Assembly: GCA_023460035.1 (NCBI GenBank)
Contig: JAEWRN010000030.1
Span: 1-64,000, forward strand
DNA length: 64,000 nt
Source: Bacillota bacterium
GTDB taxonomy: Bacteria; Bacillota; Clostridia; Oscillospirales; Ruminococcaceae
Direction: 5' to 3'
In this document: in pieces, positions 24,229-33,725 of the stretch
Layout of the letters: every line of letters starts with the position of its first letter
Numbering within the stretch: position 1 is the stretch's first letter
Notes under the pieces: model-generated
The model's database searches: none
Seen by the model: the letters and a program-made list of their open reading frames with translations, nothing else
Told to the model about the DNA's origin: nothing
Translations under genes and position numbers: made by a program

Positions 24229-25104
24229 ATGAAAAAAATCATCTCGCTTGGCGTAGTTCTGGCCTTTGCAGCGGCAATGCTTGCCGGCTGCGGCAGCGCT
24301 TCCAGCAGCACCCCCGCCGCGGCAACTGCCGCCCCCGCCGCCTCGTCCTCCCAGGCAGCGGCAGCACTGACCGGCTCGGTTGGCACCAACGGTTCCACCT
24401 CAATGGAAAAAGTCATCGGTGGTCTGTCTGAAGCATTCATGGAAAACAACTCCGGCGTGAAAGTGACTTATGACCCCACTGGTTCGGGCACCGGCATCCA
24501 GGCTGTCATCGACGGCACGACCGACCTTGGCCTGTCCTCCCGCGCACTGAAAGATGAAGAGAAGGCCGAGGGTCTGACCTCGAAAACCGTTGCACTGGAC
24601 GGCATTGCCATCATTGTAAACAACGACAACCCTGTCGAGAACCTCACCATCCAGCAGATCGCCGACATCGCGACCGGCAAGATCACCAACTGGAAAGACG
24701 TTGGCGGCAATGACAGCGAGATCGTTATGGAAGGCCGTGAGGCCGGCAGCGGCACCCGCGACGGCTTCGAGAGCATCGTCGGCGTGAAAGACGAGTGCAA
24801 ATACGCGAACGAGTCCACCTCCACCGGTGCGGTCATCGCAAACGTCACCTCGAACCCCAATGCCATTGGCTACGCCAGCCTGTCGGCGGTGGATAACACC
24901 GTGAAAGCCATTCAGGTCGAGGGTGTCACCGCCAGCGAAGCGACCGTGCTGGACGGCACCTACAAAATTCAGCGCCCGTTCATCTTCGTGCTGAAAGAGG
25001 GCGCGACCCTCAGCGAAGCCTCTCAGGCATTCCTTGATTTCGCCCTGAGCAAAGACGCCGCAGACATCATCACCAATGCAGGCGCAGTACCTGTGGCGAA
25101 ATAA
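24229..25104 (+). CDS. pstS: Phosphate-binding lipoprotein PstS
   Basis: 291 residues. Signal peptide KKIISLGVVLAFAAAM with lipobox LAGC and an Ala/Ser/Pro linker. The mature domain has GSTSMEKVIGGL, DPTGSGTGIQAV, GLSSRALKDEE and GREAGSGTRDGFE, the phosphate-contacting loops of the PstS family. It captures inorganic phosphate outside the membrane for PstCA. First gene of pstSCAB-phoU-phoBR, preceded by Pho-box repeats, so induction under phosphate starvation is expected. Confidence 0.96.
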   Translation: MKKIISLGVVLAFAAAMLAGCGSASSSTPAAATAAPAASSSQAAAALTGSVGTNGSTSMEKVIGGLSEAFMENNSGVKVTYDPTGSGTGIQAVIDGTTDLGLSSRALKDEEKAEGLTSKTVALDGIAIIVNNDNPVENLTIQQIADIATGKITNWKDVGGNDSEIVMEGREAGSGTRDGFESIVGVKDECKYANESTSTGAVIANVTSNPNAIGYASLSAVDNTVKAIQVEGVTASEATVLDGTYKIQRPFIFVLKEGATLSEASQAFLDFALSKDAADIITNAGAVPVAK

Positions 25105-25197
25105 ACATTGCAAAATAAACGGCCACCGGCCGCGTAATCCACGGAATTCCCCGGGGCCAAATTGGCCGCGGGGAAATTCCCGTATCGGAGGAACGCT

Positions 25198-26070
25198 GTG
25201 AAAGCAAAGCAATTTGTAGAACGCCTGATGAACGCGCTGTTCTTTTTGTGCGGGGTGCTTGCCATCGCCAGTGTGGCGCTGATTGCCATCTATATGATCG
25301 TCAGCGGCATCCCGGCCATTCACGAGATTGGGCTGCTCAATTTTCTCACCGGTGAGGTGTGGGCATCCACCGCAGCCGAGCCTAAGTTCGGCATCCTGGC
25401 CTTTATTTTAACCTCGGTTTACGGCACCGCGGCCGCTACGCTGATCGGCGTGCCGGTGGGGCTGTTTACCGCGGTGTTTCTTGCCAAAATTGCCCCGCGC
25501 CGCGTTGCGGATAAAATTCGCCCCGCCATTGACCTTTTGGCGGGCATCCCGTCGGTCGTGTACGGCCTTGTGGGTGTTTCGGTGCTGGTGCCGCTGATCG
25601 CACAGGTGTTCGGCCTGCCCAAAGGCACCAGCCTGCTGGCGGCGATTCTGGTTCTTTCGGTCATGATATTGCCCTCCATTGTCAGTGTGTCCGAAACGGC
25701 GCTGGCCGCCGTGCCGCCCGAATACGAGGAGGCCAGCCTTGCCCTTGGGGCTACCCATATCGAGACGATTTTCAGGGTCAGCATCCCGGCCGCCCGCAGC
25801 GGCATTGCCGCCGGGGTGGTGCTGGGCATTGGCCGCGCCATCGGCGAAGCGATGGCAGTTATGATGGTGGCGGGCAATGTGGCCAACATGCCAAGCCTGT
25901 TTGACAGCGTGACATTTCTCACCACGGCAATTTCGAAAGAGATGAGCTATGCATCCGGGCTGCAGCGGCAGGCGCTGTTCTCTATCGCGCTGGTGCTGTT
26001 TATCTTTATCATGCTCATCAACGTCGTGCTGGGCGCGCTGCTCAAGCGCGGCGGCCGAAAGGAGAAATAA
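25198..26070 (+). CDS. pstC: Phosphate ABC permease PstC
   Basis: 290-residue membrane subunit with six hydrophobic segments. GIPSVVYGLVG and PPEYEEASLALGATHIETI (the coupling loop) are characteristic, as is GRAIGEAMAVMMV. GGAGG precedes the GTG start at 25198. The next gene follows after 2 nt. Confidence 0.96.
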   Translation: MKAKQFVERLMNALFFLCGVLAIASVALIAIYMIVSGIPAIHEIGLLNFLTGEVWASTAAEPKFGILAFILTSVYGTAAATLIGVPVGLFTAVFLAKIAPRRVADKIRPAIDLLAGIPSVVYGLVGVSVLVPLIAQVFGLPKGTSLLAAILVLSVMILPSIVSVSETALAAVPPEYEEASLALGATHIETIFRVSIPAARSGIAAGVVLGIGRAIGEAMAVMMVAGNVANMPSLFDSVTFLTTAISKEMSYASGLQRQALFSIALVLFIFIMLINVVLGALLKRGGRKEK

Positions 26071-26072
26071 CC

Positions 26073-26954
26073 ATGCAAGAAACGCAGGAAAGTCGCCTGA
26101 ATGGCCGGCTGCCGCTGCGCAGGCGGCTGTTTGACAACAGCATGCGGGCCATTATCTGGCTGTGCGCCGGCCTTGCCACGCTGCTGGTGCTGCTGCTCAT
26201 CGGCTATATTTTGTACCGCGGCGTGCCCAGCATCACATGGCAGCTGCTGTCTTCGCAGGAAAGTTACCTCAAAAATACCATCGGCATTCTGCCCAGCATT
26301 TTAAATACCCTTTATATTATTGTGGCGGCGCTTGCCATTGTGCTGCCGCTGGGGGTCGGCGCCGCGGTGTACCTCACCGAATACGCCCAAAACCCGCGCC
26401 TCGTGCGCGCCATCGAATTTACCACCGAAACACTGGCGGGTATCCCCTCCATCATTTACGGCCTTGTGGGCATGATGTTTTTTTGCCAGCTGCTTGGCCT
26501 TGGCACCAGCCTGCTGGCCGGTGCGCTGACACTGGTCATCATGATTTTGCCCACGATTGTGCGCACCACACAGGAGAGCCTGAAAACCGTGCCCGAAAAC
26601 TACCGCGAGGGCGCGCTGGGCCTTGGGGCCACCAAGTGGACGATGATCCGCACCATTATTCTGCCGTGCAGCATCGACGGCATTGTGACCGGCTGCATCC
26701 TTGCCATTGGTCGCATTGTGGGCGAGTCGGCGGCATTGCTGTTCACCGCGGGCCTTGGGCTTAAGCTGCTGGGCGGCTTTTTCTCCGCCATGGGCGGCTC
26801 GGGTGCAACGCTTAGCGTGGCACTGTATGTCTACGCGATGGAGCGCGGCAAGTTTGACATTGCGTTTGCCGTTGCGGCCGTGCTGATGGTGATTGTGCTG
26901 ATTGTCAATTTCGCCGCAAAATTACTTGCGCGGCGGCTGAAGAAAAGAAGTTAG
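26073..26954 (+). CDS. pstA: Phosphate ABC permease PstA
   Basis: 293 residues, six hydrophobic segments. Family motifs: YLTEYAQNPRLVRAIEFTTE, GIPSIIYGLVGMMFF, PENYREGALGLGATKW (coupling loop) and GRIVGESAALLFTAG. It forms the phosphate channel with PstC and begins 2 nt after the pstC stop. Confidence 0.96.
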   Translation: MQETQESRLNGRLPLRRRLFDNSMRAIIWLCAGLATLLVLLLIGYILYRGVPSITWQLLSSQESYLKNTIGILPSILNTLYIIVAALAIVLPLGVGAAVYLTEYAQNPRLVRAIEFTTETLAGIPSIIYGLVGMMFFCQLLGLGTSLLAGALTLVIMILPTIVRTTQESLKTVPENYREGALGLGATKWTMIRTIILPCSIDGIVTGCILAIGRIVGESAALLFTAGLGLKLLGGFFSAMGGSGATLSVALYVYAMERGKFDIAFAVAAVLMVIVLIVNFAAKLLARRLKKRS

Positions 26955-26983
26955 GTAACGGTATTACCTGGGAAGGAACTACG

Positions 26984-27739
26984 ATGGAAAACATCATTAC
27001 AACCGAGGGGCTGCGGCTTTGGTACGGCAACTTTGAGGCGCTTAAGGGCATTACCGCCCCGATTGTCGAGCGGGAGATCACGGCGCTCATTGGGCCGTCC
27101 GGCTGCGGCAAATCGACTTATTTAAAAACACTCAACCGCATGAACGACCTTGTGCAGGGCGTGCGGGTAGAGGGCAAGGTGCTGTATCACGGCGAGGACA
27201 TTTTTGCCCCCGGTGTGGACGTGACCAAGCTGCGCAAAAATATCGGCATGGTCTTTCAAAAGCCCAACCCGTTCCCCATGAGCATTTACGACAACATCGC
27301 CTATGGGCCGCGGCTGCACGGCACTTACTCCAAAGCGCAGATGAGTGAGATTGTAGAAACCAGCCTGCGCGGCGCCAGCCTGTGGGACGAAGTAAAAGAC
27401 CGGCTGAAAAAATCGGCCCTGGGGCTGTCTGGCGGGCAGCAGCAGCGCCTTTGCATTGCGCGCGCGCTGGCCGTAAAGCCCGACGTGCTGCTGATGGACG
27501 AGCCCACCAGTGCGCTGGACCCGGCTTCGACCATACGCATTGAAGAGCTGATGGCAGATTTAAAGCAGCATTACACCGTTGTCATCGTGACCCACAATAT
27601 GCAGCAGGCCGCGCGCATCAGTGACAAATGTGCCTTCTTTCTGCTGGGCGAAATGGTGGAAATCGGCCCCACAGAGGAGATTTTCAGCATGCCCAAAGAC
27701 AAACGCACCGAGGATTACATCACCGGCCGTTTTGGCTGA
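26984..27739 (+). CDS. pstB: Phosphate ABC ATPase PstB
   Basis: 251 residues, complete ATPase: Walker A GPSGCGKST, Q-loop GMVFQKPNPFPMSIYDN (PstB-specific), signature LSGGQQQRLCIARAL, Walker B VLLMDEPTSALD and switch histidine in IVTHNMQQAAR. Powers uptake through PstCA. Begins 29 nt after pstA. Confidence 0.97.
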   Translation: MENIITTEGLRLWYGNFEALKGITAPIVEREITALIGPSGCGKSTYLKTLNRMNDLVQGVRVEGKVLYHGEDIFAPGVDVTKLRKNIGMVFQKPNPFPMSIYDNIAYGPRLHGTYSKAQMSEIVETSLRGASLWDEVKDRLKKSALGLSGGQQQRLCIARALAVKPDVLLMDEPTSALDPASTIRIEELMADLKQHYTVVIVTHNMQQAARISDKCAFFLLGEMVEIGPTEEIFSMPKDKRTEDYITGRFG

Positions 27740-27773
27740 TGCACCCGCGTTGCGGCAGGCGTGCAAAAGCTGT

Positions 27774-27801
27774 TTGACGCTGCCGCCGGACAGGGTATAA
27801 T
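27774..27801 (+). promoter_or_regulatory. Internal promoter before phoU
   Basis: TTGACG (27,774-27,779), 16-bp spacer, perfect TATAAT (27,796-27,801). It lies in the 85-nt gap between pstB and phoU and needs no Pho box, so phoU-phoB-phoR can have basal expression independent of the pst promoter. Confidence 0.75.
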
Positions 27802-27824
27802 AGAAGAAAGTAAAGGTGAAAACA

Positions 27825-28478
27825 ATGTCTGTCAGAAAGACGTTTGACGCAGAGCTGGAAGAGCTGATGGCAAGCCTGATTAAGATGAGCTCGCTTGCCG
27901 TAGAAGCAATCAATAATTCGGTGCGGGCCTTTGAGCGGCACGACCTTACGCTGGCTGCAAGTGTGGTGCAGGGCGACCGCGAAGTGGACGACATGGAGCG
28001 CGAGATCGAGCGGCGCTGCCTGACCCTTTTATTGCGCCAGCAGCCGGTCGCGCGCGATTTGCGCACCATTTCCACCGCACTGAAAATGATCACCGACATC
28101 GAGCGCATTGGCGATGCCGCGGCGGACATCGCCGAGATCACGCCGCACCTCACGGGCGAAATCCCCGAAATCCGGGTGCGCATCGTGGCAATGGCAGAGG
28201 CGGCGCAGGGCATGGTGTACGACGCTGTAAATGCGTTTGTGCACACCGACATGGCGCTGGCCGAAAAAGTGATTGGCCGCGACGATATTGTGGACGACGC
28301 CTTCAACGACATCAAGGTAAACATGGTCGAAGTGCTGAAAAAAGACACTTCGCTGGTGGATGTGGCCATTGATTACCTGATGATTACCAAATACTTAGAG
28401 CGCCTGGGTGACCACGCGGTCAATATCTGTGAATGGGCCGAATTTTACAATACCGGCATTCACCAGACAGGGCGCTGA
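27825..28478 (+). CDS. phoU: Phosphate signalling regulator PhoU
   Basis: 217 residues, all helical. Two repeats typical of PhoU: GDREVDDMEREIERRC and, later, GRDDIVDDAFNDI, the acidic metal-binding motifs of the two three-helix bundles; DLRTISTALKMITDIERIGD and DYLMITKYLERLGDHAVNI are the best-conserved lines. PhoU links the state of the Pst transporter to the PhoR kinase. AAAGGTG precedes the ATG at 27825. Confidence 0.95.
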   Translation: MSVRKTFDAELEELMASLIKMSSLAVEAINNSVRAFERHDLTLAASVVQGDREVDDMEREIERRCLTLLLRQQPVARDLRTISTALKMITDIERIGDAAADIAEITPHLTGEIPEIRVRIVAMAEAAQGMVYDAVNAFVHTDMALAEKVIGRDDIVDDAFNDIKVNMVEVLKKDTSLVDVAIDYLMITKYLERLGDHAVNICEWAEFYNTGIHQTGR

Positions 28479-28510
28479 GCTAAAAACAGAAAAGACAGGG
28501 GGCAGATCGT

Positions 28511-29218
28511 TTGGCACAGCTGATTTATGTGGTCGAAGACGACGACAGCATCCGCATGCTGCTGCGCGCGGCACTGGAGACAGAGGGCTTTGCCGTGCGG
28601 GAGTACCCGCAGGCGGCACAGGCATTGTCGGATATGAAGCAATACCGCCCGGCACTGGTGATTTTCGACATCATGCTGGACGGCATGGACGGCATCACCG
28701 CACTGCGGCTGATGCGCCAAAACCCGGAATTTCGCCGCATCAAAGCGATGATGCTGACGGCAAAGGACACCGAGACCGACAAGGTAAAAGGGCTGGATGC
28801 GGGTGCGGACGATTACATGACAAAACCGTTCAGCGTGCTGGAATTGTGTGCCCGGGTGCGGGCACTGCTGCGCCGTGCGGGCGAAGAAGAGACCCTGTTG
28901 CAGGACCACTACACCTTTGGCGCGCTGCAGGTCGATTTGCCCGCGCGCGAAGTGCAGATGGGCGACGAGCCGGTCGAGCTGACCTACAAAGAGTTTGAAT
29001 TGCTAAAAATGCTGATTGCGGGTATTGGCCGTGCCATTGGGCGCGAAGAGCTGCTGCAAAAGGTGTGGGGGTACGATTTTATTGGCGAAACGCGTACCTT
29101 GGATATGCATATCGGCACGCTGCGCCAAAAACTGGGCGATGACCCCACCCACCCGCAGTACATTAAAACAGTGCGCGGGGTCGGTTACCGCTTTATTGCC
29201 GAAAAGACGGGCGACTGA
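28511..29218 (+). CDS. phoB: PhoB/PhoP-type response regulator
   Basis: 235 residues starting at TTG after AGGGGG. The receiver domain (1-120) has acidic pocket VVEDDDS, phospho-acceptor Asp in IFDIMLDG, and the switch Lys in MTKPFS. The OmpR-type winged helix (135-230) shows LTYKEFELLKML, RTLDMHIGTLRQKLGDD and GVGYRF. The pst and kinase neighbours identify it as the phosphate regulator; it likely binds the TTTACA repeats before pstS. Confidence 0.93.
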   Translation: MAQLIYVVEDDDSIRMLLRAALETEGFAVREYPQAAQALSDMKQYRPALVIFDIMLDGMDGITALRLMRQNPEFRRIKAMMLTAKDTETDKVKGLDAGADDYMTKPFSVLELCARVRALLRRAGEEETLLQDHYTFGALQVDLPAREVQMGDEPVELTYKEFELLKMLIAGIGRAIGREELLQKVWGYDFIGETRTLDMHIGTLRQKLGDDPTHPQYIKTVRGVGYRFIAEKTGD

Positions 29219-29238
29219 CCGCCCCCTAGGGAGGACAG

Positions 29239-30975
29239 ATGAAAAAACGAATCATGAAAAGCACCGCCATGGTGCTTGGCCTTGGCCTTTTGGTGTGCAT
29301 GCTGATCGCCTCGATGGCGTTTGAGGCAAGGGTCACCGACCGCACGCGGGCCGATATGAAAAAACTGGCGACGTCCATTGCGCAGCAGGCACAGCTGACC
29401 GATGGCCGCACGCCCGAGGACGCGGCACGGCTTTCGGGTGGCGCAGGCGGGGTGCGGGTGACCTTTGTGGATGCACAGGGCAATGTCACCGGCGATTCTG
29501 CGGTGCAGGCCGACACGATGGAAAACCACGCCACGCGTGAGGAAATTGTGCAGGCATCGGGCGGGGGCATTGGCGTTGCGGTACGCCGCAGCGCCACCAC
29601 CGGGGAAAACATGATGTATGTGGCGGTCAAGCTGGGCGACGGCAGCTTTGTGCGGGTGTCGGACAGTTACCCGTCGTTTGCCGCCGGGCTGGTAAGCTTT
29701 TTGCCGGCGGTGCTGATTGCCGCGCTGGTGGCGTTTTTAATTGCGCTGGTGCTGGCCGACCGGCTGGCCAAAAGTATTTCAGAGCCGATTGAAGAGCTGT
29801 CGGACAGCTTAAAGCTGGTGAAAAGCGGTGGTGCCCGGCTGGACCCCAACGCCTATTACTACGATGAATTGCAGGACATGGCCGCCGACATCAACCAGAT
29901 TTCGTCGGAGGTGGACGCCACCCTCAGCACACTGACGCGTGAGCGCAGCCGCATCGACTATATCCTGGACAATATGGACGAGGGCCTGATTTTGCTGGGC
30001 AGCGAGCAGGAGGTCATTCTCATCAACCGCGCGGCCTGCACCTTCCTTGGCTGCGACAAAGCGGTCACCGGCAAAAACATTGTGTATGCCACCCGGCAGA
30101 TGCCGTTTTTAGATGGGGTCGAGGGCGCGGTAAACCACGGCAAAACGACAAGGGTCGAGCTGCCGCTTTTTGGCGGGTCGCTCATCGAGGCGGTCATCAG
30201 CCCCATCGCCAGCCCCGAAAACGGGGTTGGCATGGCAGAGGCCGCCATCGCGGTGCTGTCCGACATCACAATACGGCGCAACGCGGTAAAAATGCGGCAG
30301 GAGTTCTTTTCAAACGCCAGCCACGAGCTGAAAACCCCCATCACTTCCATCGGCGGCTTTGCCGAGCTGCTGTGCAACTCCACCCAGCTCACCGAGACAC
30401 AGAAAGAGGAGTTTGCCCGCCGCATTTTAAAAGAGACCGGCCGCATGCAAAACCTCATCAACGATATTATTATGATCAGCCGGCTGGAAGCCGGGGACAT
30501 TGTCTTTTCGCGCGAAGTGCTGGACCTTGCCGAAGTGGTGCGCAATGTAGCGGCAGATGCAAAGCCCATGGCCGAACAGCGCGGCATCACCATGACCTGC
30601 ATGGCACAGCAAAGCATTTTGTCTGCGTCGCACCGCGAAATGCAAGAGCTGGTGGGCAACCTGGTGCAAAACGCCGTGCGGTACAGCGAGGAGGGCGGCT
30701 TTGTGGATATTGAGCTGACGGCCGGGCAAAACGGCACGGTGCTCAAGGTGCACAACACCGGCAGCTACATTGAACCGCGTTACCGCGAGCGCATTTTTGA
30801 GCGGTTTTACCGCATCGACAAAGGCCGCAGCAAGGCAATGGGCGGCACCGGGCTGGGGCTTGCCATCGTAAAACACGTGGCGGGGCAGTACCACGCCATG
30901 GTTGAGGTGCAGTCCGAGCCGGATGTCGGCACCACGTTTATTGTCACCTTCCCGCCTGCGGGCGCTGCGGAGTGA
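29239..30975 (+). CDS. phoR: PhoR-type sensor histidine kinase
   Basis: 578 residues. Membrane segment at about 8-27, extracytoplasmic region to about 150, second segment LIAALVAFLIALVLA, HAMP, then a PAS domain starting YILDNMDEGLILL. The phospho-acceptor is the His of NASHELKTPITSI; the catalytic domain has NLVQNAVRYSEEGG (N box) and GGTGLGLAIVKH (G2). Its gene begins 20 nt after the regulator gene. PhoR-type because of its place in the pst-pho cluster. Confidence 0.93.
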   Translation: MKKRIMKSTAMVLGLGLLVCMLIASMAFEARVTDRTRADMKKLATSIAQQAQLTDGRTPEDAARLSGGAGGVRVTFVDAQGNVTGDSAVQADTMENHATREEIVQASGGGIGVAVRRSATTGENMMYVAVKLGDGSFVRVSDSYPSFAAGLVSFLPAVLIAALVAFLIALVLADRLAKSISEPIEELSDSLKLVKSGGARLDPNAYYYDELQDMAADINQISSEVDATLSTLTRERSRIDYILDNMDEGLILLGSEQEVILINRAACTFLGCDKAVTGKNIVYATRQMPFLDGVEGAVNHGKTTRVELPLFGGSLIEAVISPIASPENGVGMAEAAIAVLSDITIRRNAVKMRQEFFSNASHELKTPITSIGGFAELLCNSTQLTETQKEEFARRILKETGRMQNLINDIIMISRLEAGDIVFSREVLDLAEVVRNVAADAKPMAEQRGITMTCMAQQSILSASHREMQELVGNLVQNAVRYSEEGGFVDIELTAGQNGTVLKVHNTGSYIEPRYRERIFERFYRIDKGRSKAMGGTGLGLAIVKHVAGQYHAMVEVQSEPDVGTTFIVTFPPAGAAE

Positions 30976-31010
30976 TTCTGCCACTTCACGTTATTTTCAC
31001 AGGGAACCAA

Positions 31011-31039
31011 TTGTTTTCTCACTTTTCTCATGGTATGAT
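31011..31039 (+). promoter_or_regulatory. Promoter of the zinc-ribbon protein gene
   Basis: TTGTTT (31,011-31,016), 17-bp spacer, TATGAT (31,034-31,039). The leader then folds into a perfect hairpin GGTTTTGC-TGT-GCAAAACC (31,050-31,068) just before AAGGAG. Confidence 0.6.
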
Positions 31040-31092
31040 GAACAAAAAGGGTTTTGCTGTGCAAAACCGTCCTGAGATAAGGAGTGAACTGT

Positions 31093-31629
31093 ATGATTTG
31101 CAGAAAATGCGGCAGGGAACTGCCGGATGATGCCCGCTTTTGCGGCACCTGCGGTACCCCTGTAAACTTTAGCGCGCCGGCCGCAGAGCCCGCCGCCCCC
31201 CAGCCGCCCATGGCACCGCAGCAGAGTGAAGAGGTACCGCCCCCGCCCGCCACAGAGCCCGCGGCACCGGGCGCGGCAACCGGCAACTACAGTTATAATT
31301 ATGGCGGCCAGGCCACCCCGCCCCCTGCGGCACCGCAGCCGGTGCAGGCACCCATGGCACCGCCCCCCGCGCCAAACCTTGACGCGCCGATGAGCACCGG
31401 CCAGTTTTTACTGCAAGAGCTCATCTGCATTGTCCCGGTGGTCAACCTGGTCATGCTGTTGATCTGGGCGTTTTCGGATAACACGAATACCAACCGCAAA
31501 AACTGGTCGCGTGCGCGCCTGATTTTGGTTGGCATCAGTGTTGTGCTGTCCATCATTTTTTTGGTCATTTTAATTCTGGCGTTCAGTGCCGGGTATTACC
31601 CGAAGGGCCTGTATTACGGCCGCTGGTAA
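31093..31629 (+). CDS. Zinc-ribbon membrane protein with Pro/Ala linker
   Basis: 178 residues. The N-terminus MICRKCGRELPDDARFCGTCG is a four-cysteine zinc ribbon. A Pro/Ala-rich, low-complexity linker covers about 27-98. Two hydrophobic segments follow, ELICIVPVVNLVMLLIWAF and LILVGISVVLSIIFLVILIL, separated by a basic NRKNWSRAR loop. This layout is common in Firmicutes proteins of unknown function; the ribbon and linker are expected on the cytoplasmic side. The start at 31093 is 8-9 nt after AAGGAG. Stands alone between its promoter and a terminator. Confidence 0.8.
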   Translation: MICRKCGRELPDDARFCGTCGTPVNFSAPAAEPAAPQPPMAPQQSEEVPPPPATEPAAPGAATGNYSYNYGGQATPPPAAPQPVQAPMAPPPAPNLDAPMSTGQFLLQELICIVPVVNLVMLLIWAFSDNTNTNRKNWSRARLILVGISVVLSIIFLVILILAFSAGYYPKGLYYGRW

Positions 31630-31641
31630 ACACGAACAACT

Positions 31642-31676
31642 AAGCCCGCAGAAGCATGCTTCTGCGGGCTTTTCTT
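31642..31676. terminator. Bidirectional terminator between the zinc-ribbon and HAD genes
   Basis: Self-complementary 30 bp (AAGCCCGCAGAAGCA / TGCTTCTGCGGGCTT) followed by TTCTTTTT. Confidence 0.85.
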
Positions 31677-31707
31677 TTTAATATTGGGTGTGGGTGCCCG
31701 GCCCTGC

Positions 31708-32487
31708 TTACAGCTGCGCCGCCATGTCGCCAATGCCGTCAAACACAAAATCGGCGCGTATCGCAGAGGCTTTATAGTCTGCCGGCGTCGTCTCACCGGT
31801 AAGCACTAGCGCCGTTTTTACGCCGCATGCCCCCAAGGCAATGTCGGTGTAAAGCCGGTCGCCCACCATGCACACGTCGCCCAGCGGCAGGCCAAAGCGC
31901 GCGGCGGCAGCGGCGGCAATTTCGCCGTTTGGCTTGCCAATGATTACGTCGGGCCGGCGGCCGGTGCAGGCCTCCACCAGCGCAATCACGCCGCCGATAT
32001 CCGGTATAAACCCGCCTTTGACCGGGCAATTAAAATCCGGGTGGGTGGCAATGTAGGGCAGCCCGGCGCGCACGGCATTGCACAGGTCGGTCAGCTTTTC
32101 ATAGGTCAGCGTGGTGTCAAAGCCCAGCACCACGGCTTTGGGTGCCGCGGCATGCACGGCATAGCCTGCCGCGGTAAACTGCGCTTCTAAGCTGGGGGTG
32201 CCAATCAGCAGCAAATCGGTTGCAAACCCCTCGCGCGCAAGGTAAGCCAGCGTGGCGTCGGCACTGGTGAAAATTTCATCCTCTGTCACCGCCGCCCCCA
32301 TGGCATTCAGCTTTTTTAAATAGTCGCCCCGCCCGCGGGACGAGTTATTGGTCAAAAATAAAAACGGCGTGTGGTTAGCCCGCAGTGCCGCCAAAAAGCC
32401 CAGCGCGCCGGGCAGCGGCGTGTCGTCCAGATAAAAAGTGCCGTCCAAATCCAGCAAAAAAAGCCGCACGGCAGAAAGTGCCCCCAT
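31708..32487 (-). CDS. HAD-IIA phosphatase, NagD/AraL-like
   Basis: 259 residues. HAD motif I is FLLDLDGTFYLDD, motif II FLTNNSSR, motif III includes the Lys in IIGKPNGEI, motif IV MVGDRLYTDIALG. The C2A-type cap lies between motifs II and III, placing it in the HAD-IIA (NagD/p-nitrophenylphosphatase) group that dephosphorylates small sugar or nucleotide phosphates. The ATG at 32487 follows AGGGGGC; longer upstream frames are unrelated sequence. Divergent from the glycosyltransferase gene. Confidence 0.92.
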   Translation of the reverse strand: MGALSAVRLFLLDLDGTFYLDDTPLPGALGFLAALRANHTPFLFLTNNSSRGRGDYLKKLNAMGAAVTEDEIFTSADATLAYLAREGFATDLLLIGTPSLEAQFTAAGYAVHAAAPKAVVLGFDTTLTYEKLTDLCNAVRAGLPYIATHPDFNCPVKGGFIPDIGGVIALVEACTGRRPDVIIGKPNGEIAAAAAARFGLPLGDVCMVGDRLYTDIALGACGVKTALVLTGETTPADYKASAIRADFVFDGIGDMAAQL

Positions 32488-32692
32488 GTTTGCCCCCTGT
32501 TCCGGCACGCGGCAGGCGTGCCAGTTGTTACTTGCGGCGGCAGGGGCACAGGCTGGCCGCCGCACACCGCAGCCCTTATTATAAAAGAAACGGCGCAAAA
32601 CGGCAACCATTGCAAAACGCGCCGCAAAACGGTACACTTGTGGGGAAAGGCCGCCGTTGGCGGCCACAGTTTACAAGAACAGGGGAATCTGT

Positions 32693-33691
32693 GTGAAAGC
32701 ATCTGTCATTATACCCAACCTCAACGGCGAACTTTGGCTGAAAGAGAGTATTGAAAGCATTTTAGCACAGGACTTTACCGATTTTGAGCTGATTGTCATC
32801 GACAACGGCTCTACCGACGGCAGCCTTGCCATTGCGCGGTCTTACCAATCGCTGCCGAACTATACCTTAATTGAAAACAGCCAGAACACCGGGTTTTCGG
32901 CGGCGGTCAACGCGGGCATTCGCGCGTCACACGGCGAATACGCGGTGATGTTCAACAACGACGCCTTTGCCGAGCCGAACTGGCTGCGCGAGCTGGTGGC
33001 GACGGCAGACCGCGACAAACGGGTGTTTTCGGTGTCGTCGCTGATGCTGCGCTATTACGAGCCAGAGCTTGCCGACGACGCGGGGGACTATGTGACGGTG
33101 TTTGGCTGGGCGGCCAAAACCGGCGACGGCATGCTTGCCAGCCGCTACCAGCGCCCGCGGCGCTGCTTTTCGGCCTGCGGCGGCGCGGCGCTGTACCGGC
33201 GCAATATTTTAGATGAAATCGGCCTGTTTGACGAGCTGTTTTTCGCCTATTATGAGGATGTTGATTTGGGCTGGCGCGCCAACAGCCTAGGCTACCGCAA
33301 CCTGTATTGCCCCACCGCTGTCTGCCGGCACATCTGCGGCGCGACGACCGGCGGCATCCGCGGTGGTACTTATAATGAATTTAAGTCGATTCAAAGCGGG
33401 CGCAATTCGCTGCTTATGCCCTATAAAAACGAGCCGCTGCTGATGCTGCTGCTCAACCTGCCGTTTTTGCTGGTGGGCTACCTTGTCAAGCTTTGCGTGT
33501 TTGCGCTGCGCGGGTACGGCAAAGCGTATCTGCAAGGCGCACGCGAGGCGTTTCGCGCGCTGCCGCGGCTGCAAAAGCCCAAGTTTCGGCTGCGCAACCT
33601 GCCGTATTATGTGCTATTGCAGTTTTGGCTGATCGGTAACTTTTTTAAATACGCCGTGTACCGCACCCGCCGTGCGCTGGGCCGCAAATAA
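32693..33691 (+). CDS. Family 2 glycosyltransferase, rhamnosyltransferase-like
   Basis: 332 residues starting at GTG. The GT-A domain begins ASVIIPNLNGE and has VIDNGSTDGS (nucleotide binding), NNDAFAEPNW (the DxD-equivalent metal site NDA), CGGAALYRR and FFAYYEDVDLGWRA (catalytic base region), all typical of the WcaE/RfbN-like branch that builds surface polysaccharides. A hydrophobic segment LLLNLPFLLVGYLVKLCVF near 250-270 suggests membrane association. No other polysaccharide genes are adjacent. Ends at a perfect terminator. Confidence 0.88.
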   Translation: MKASVIIPNLNGELWLKESIESILAQDFTDFELIVIDNGSTDGSLAIARSYQSLPNYTLIENSQNTGFSAAVNAGIRASHGEYAVMFNNDAFAEPNWLRELVATADRDKRVFSVSSLMLRYYEPELADDAGDYVTVFGWAAKTGDGMLASRYQRPRRCFSACGGAALYRRNILDEIGLFDELFFAYYEDVDLGWRANSLGYRNLYCPTAVCRHICGATTGGIRGGTYNEFKSIQSGRNSLLMPYKNEPLLMLLLNLPFLLVGYLVKLCVFALRGYGKAYLQGAREAFRALPRLQKPKFRLRNLPYYVLLQFWLIGNFFKYAVYRTRRALGRK

Positions 33692-33725
33692 AACACAGGC
33701 ACCCCGCGGGGTGCCTGTGTTTGTA
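33691..33725. terminator. Bidirectional terminator between the GT2 and tmcAL genes
   Basis: Perfect 32-bp palindrome AAACACAGGCACCCCGC / GCGGGGTGCCTGTGTTT, starting in the GT2 stop codon. Confidence 0.9.
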
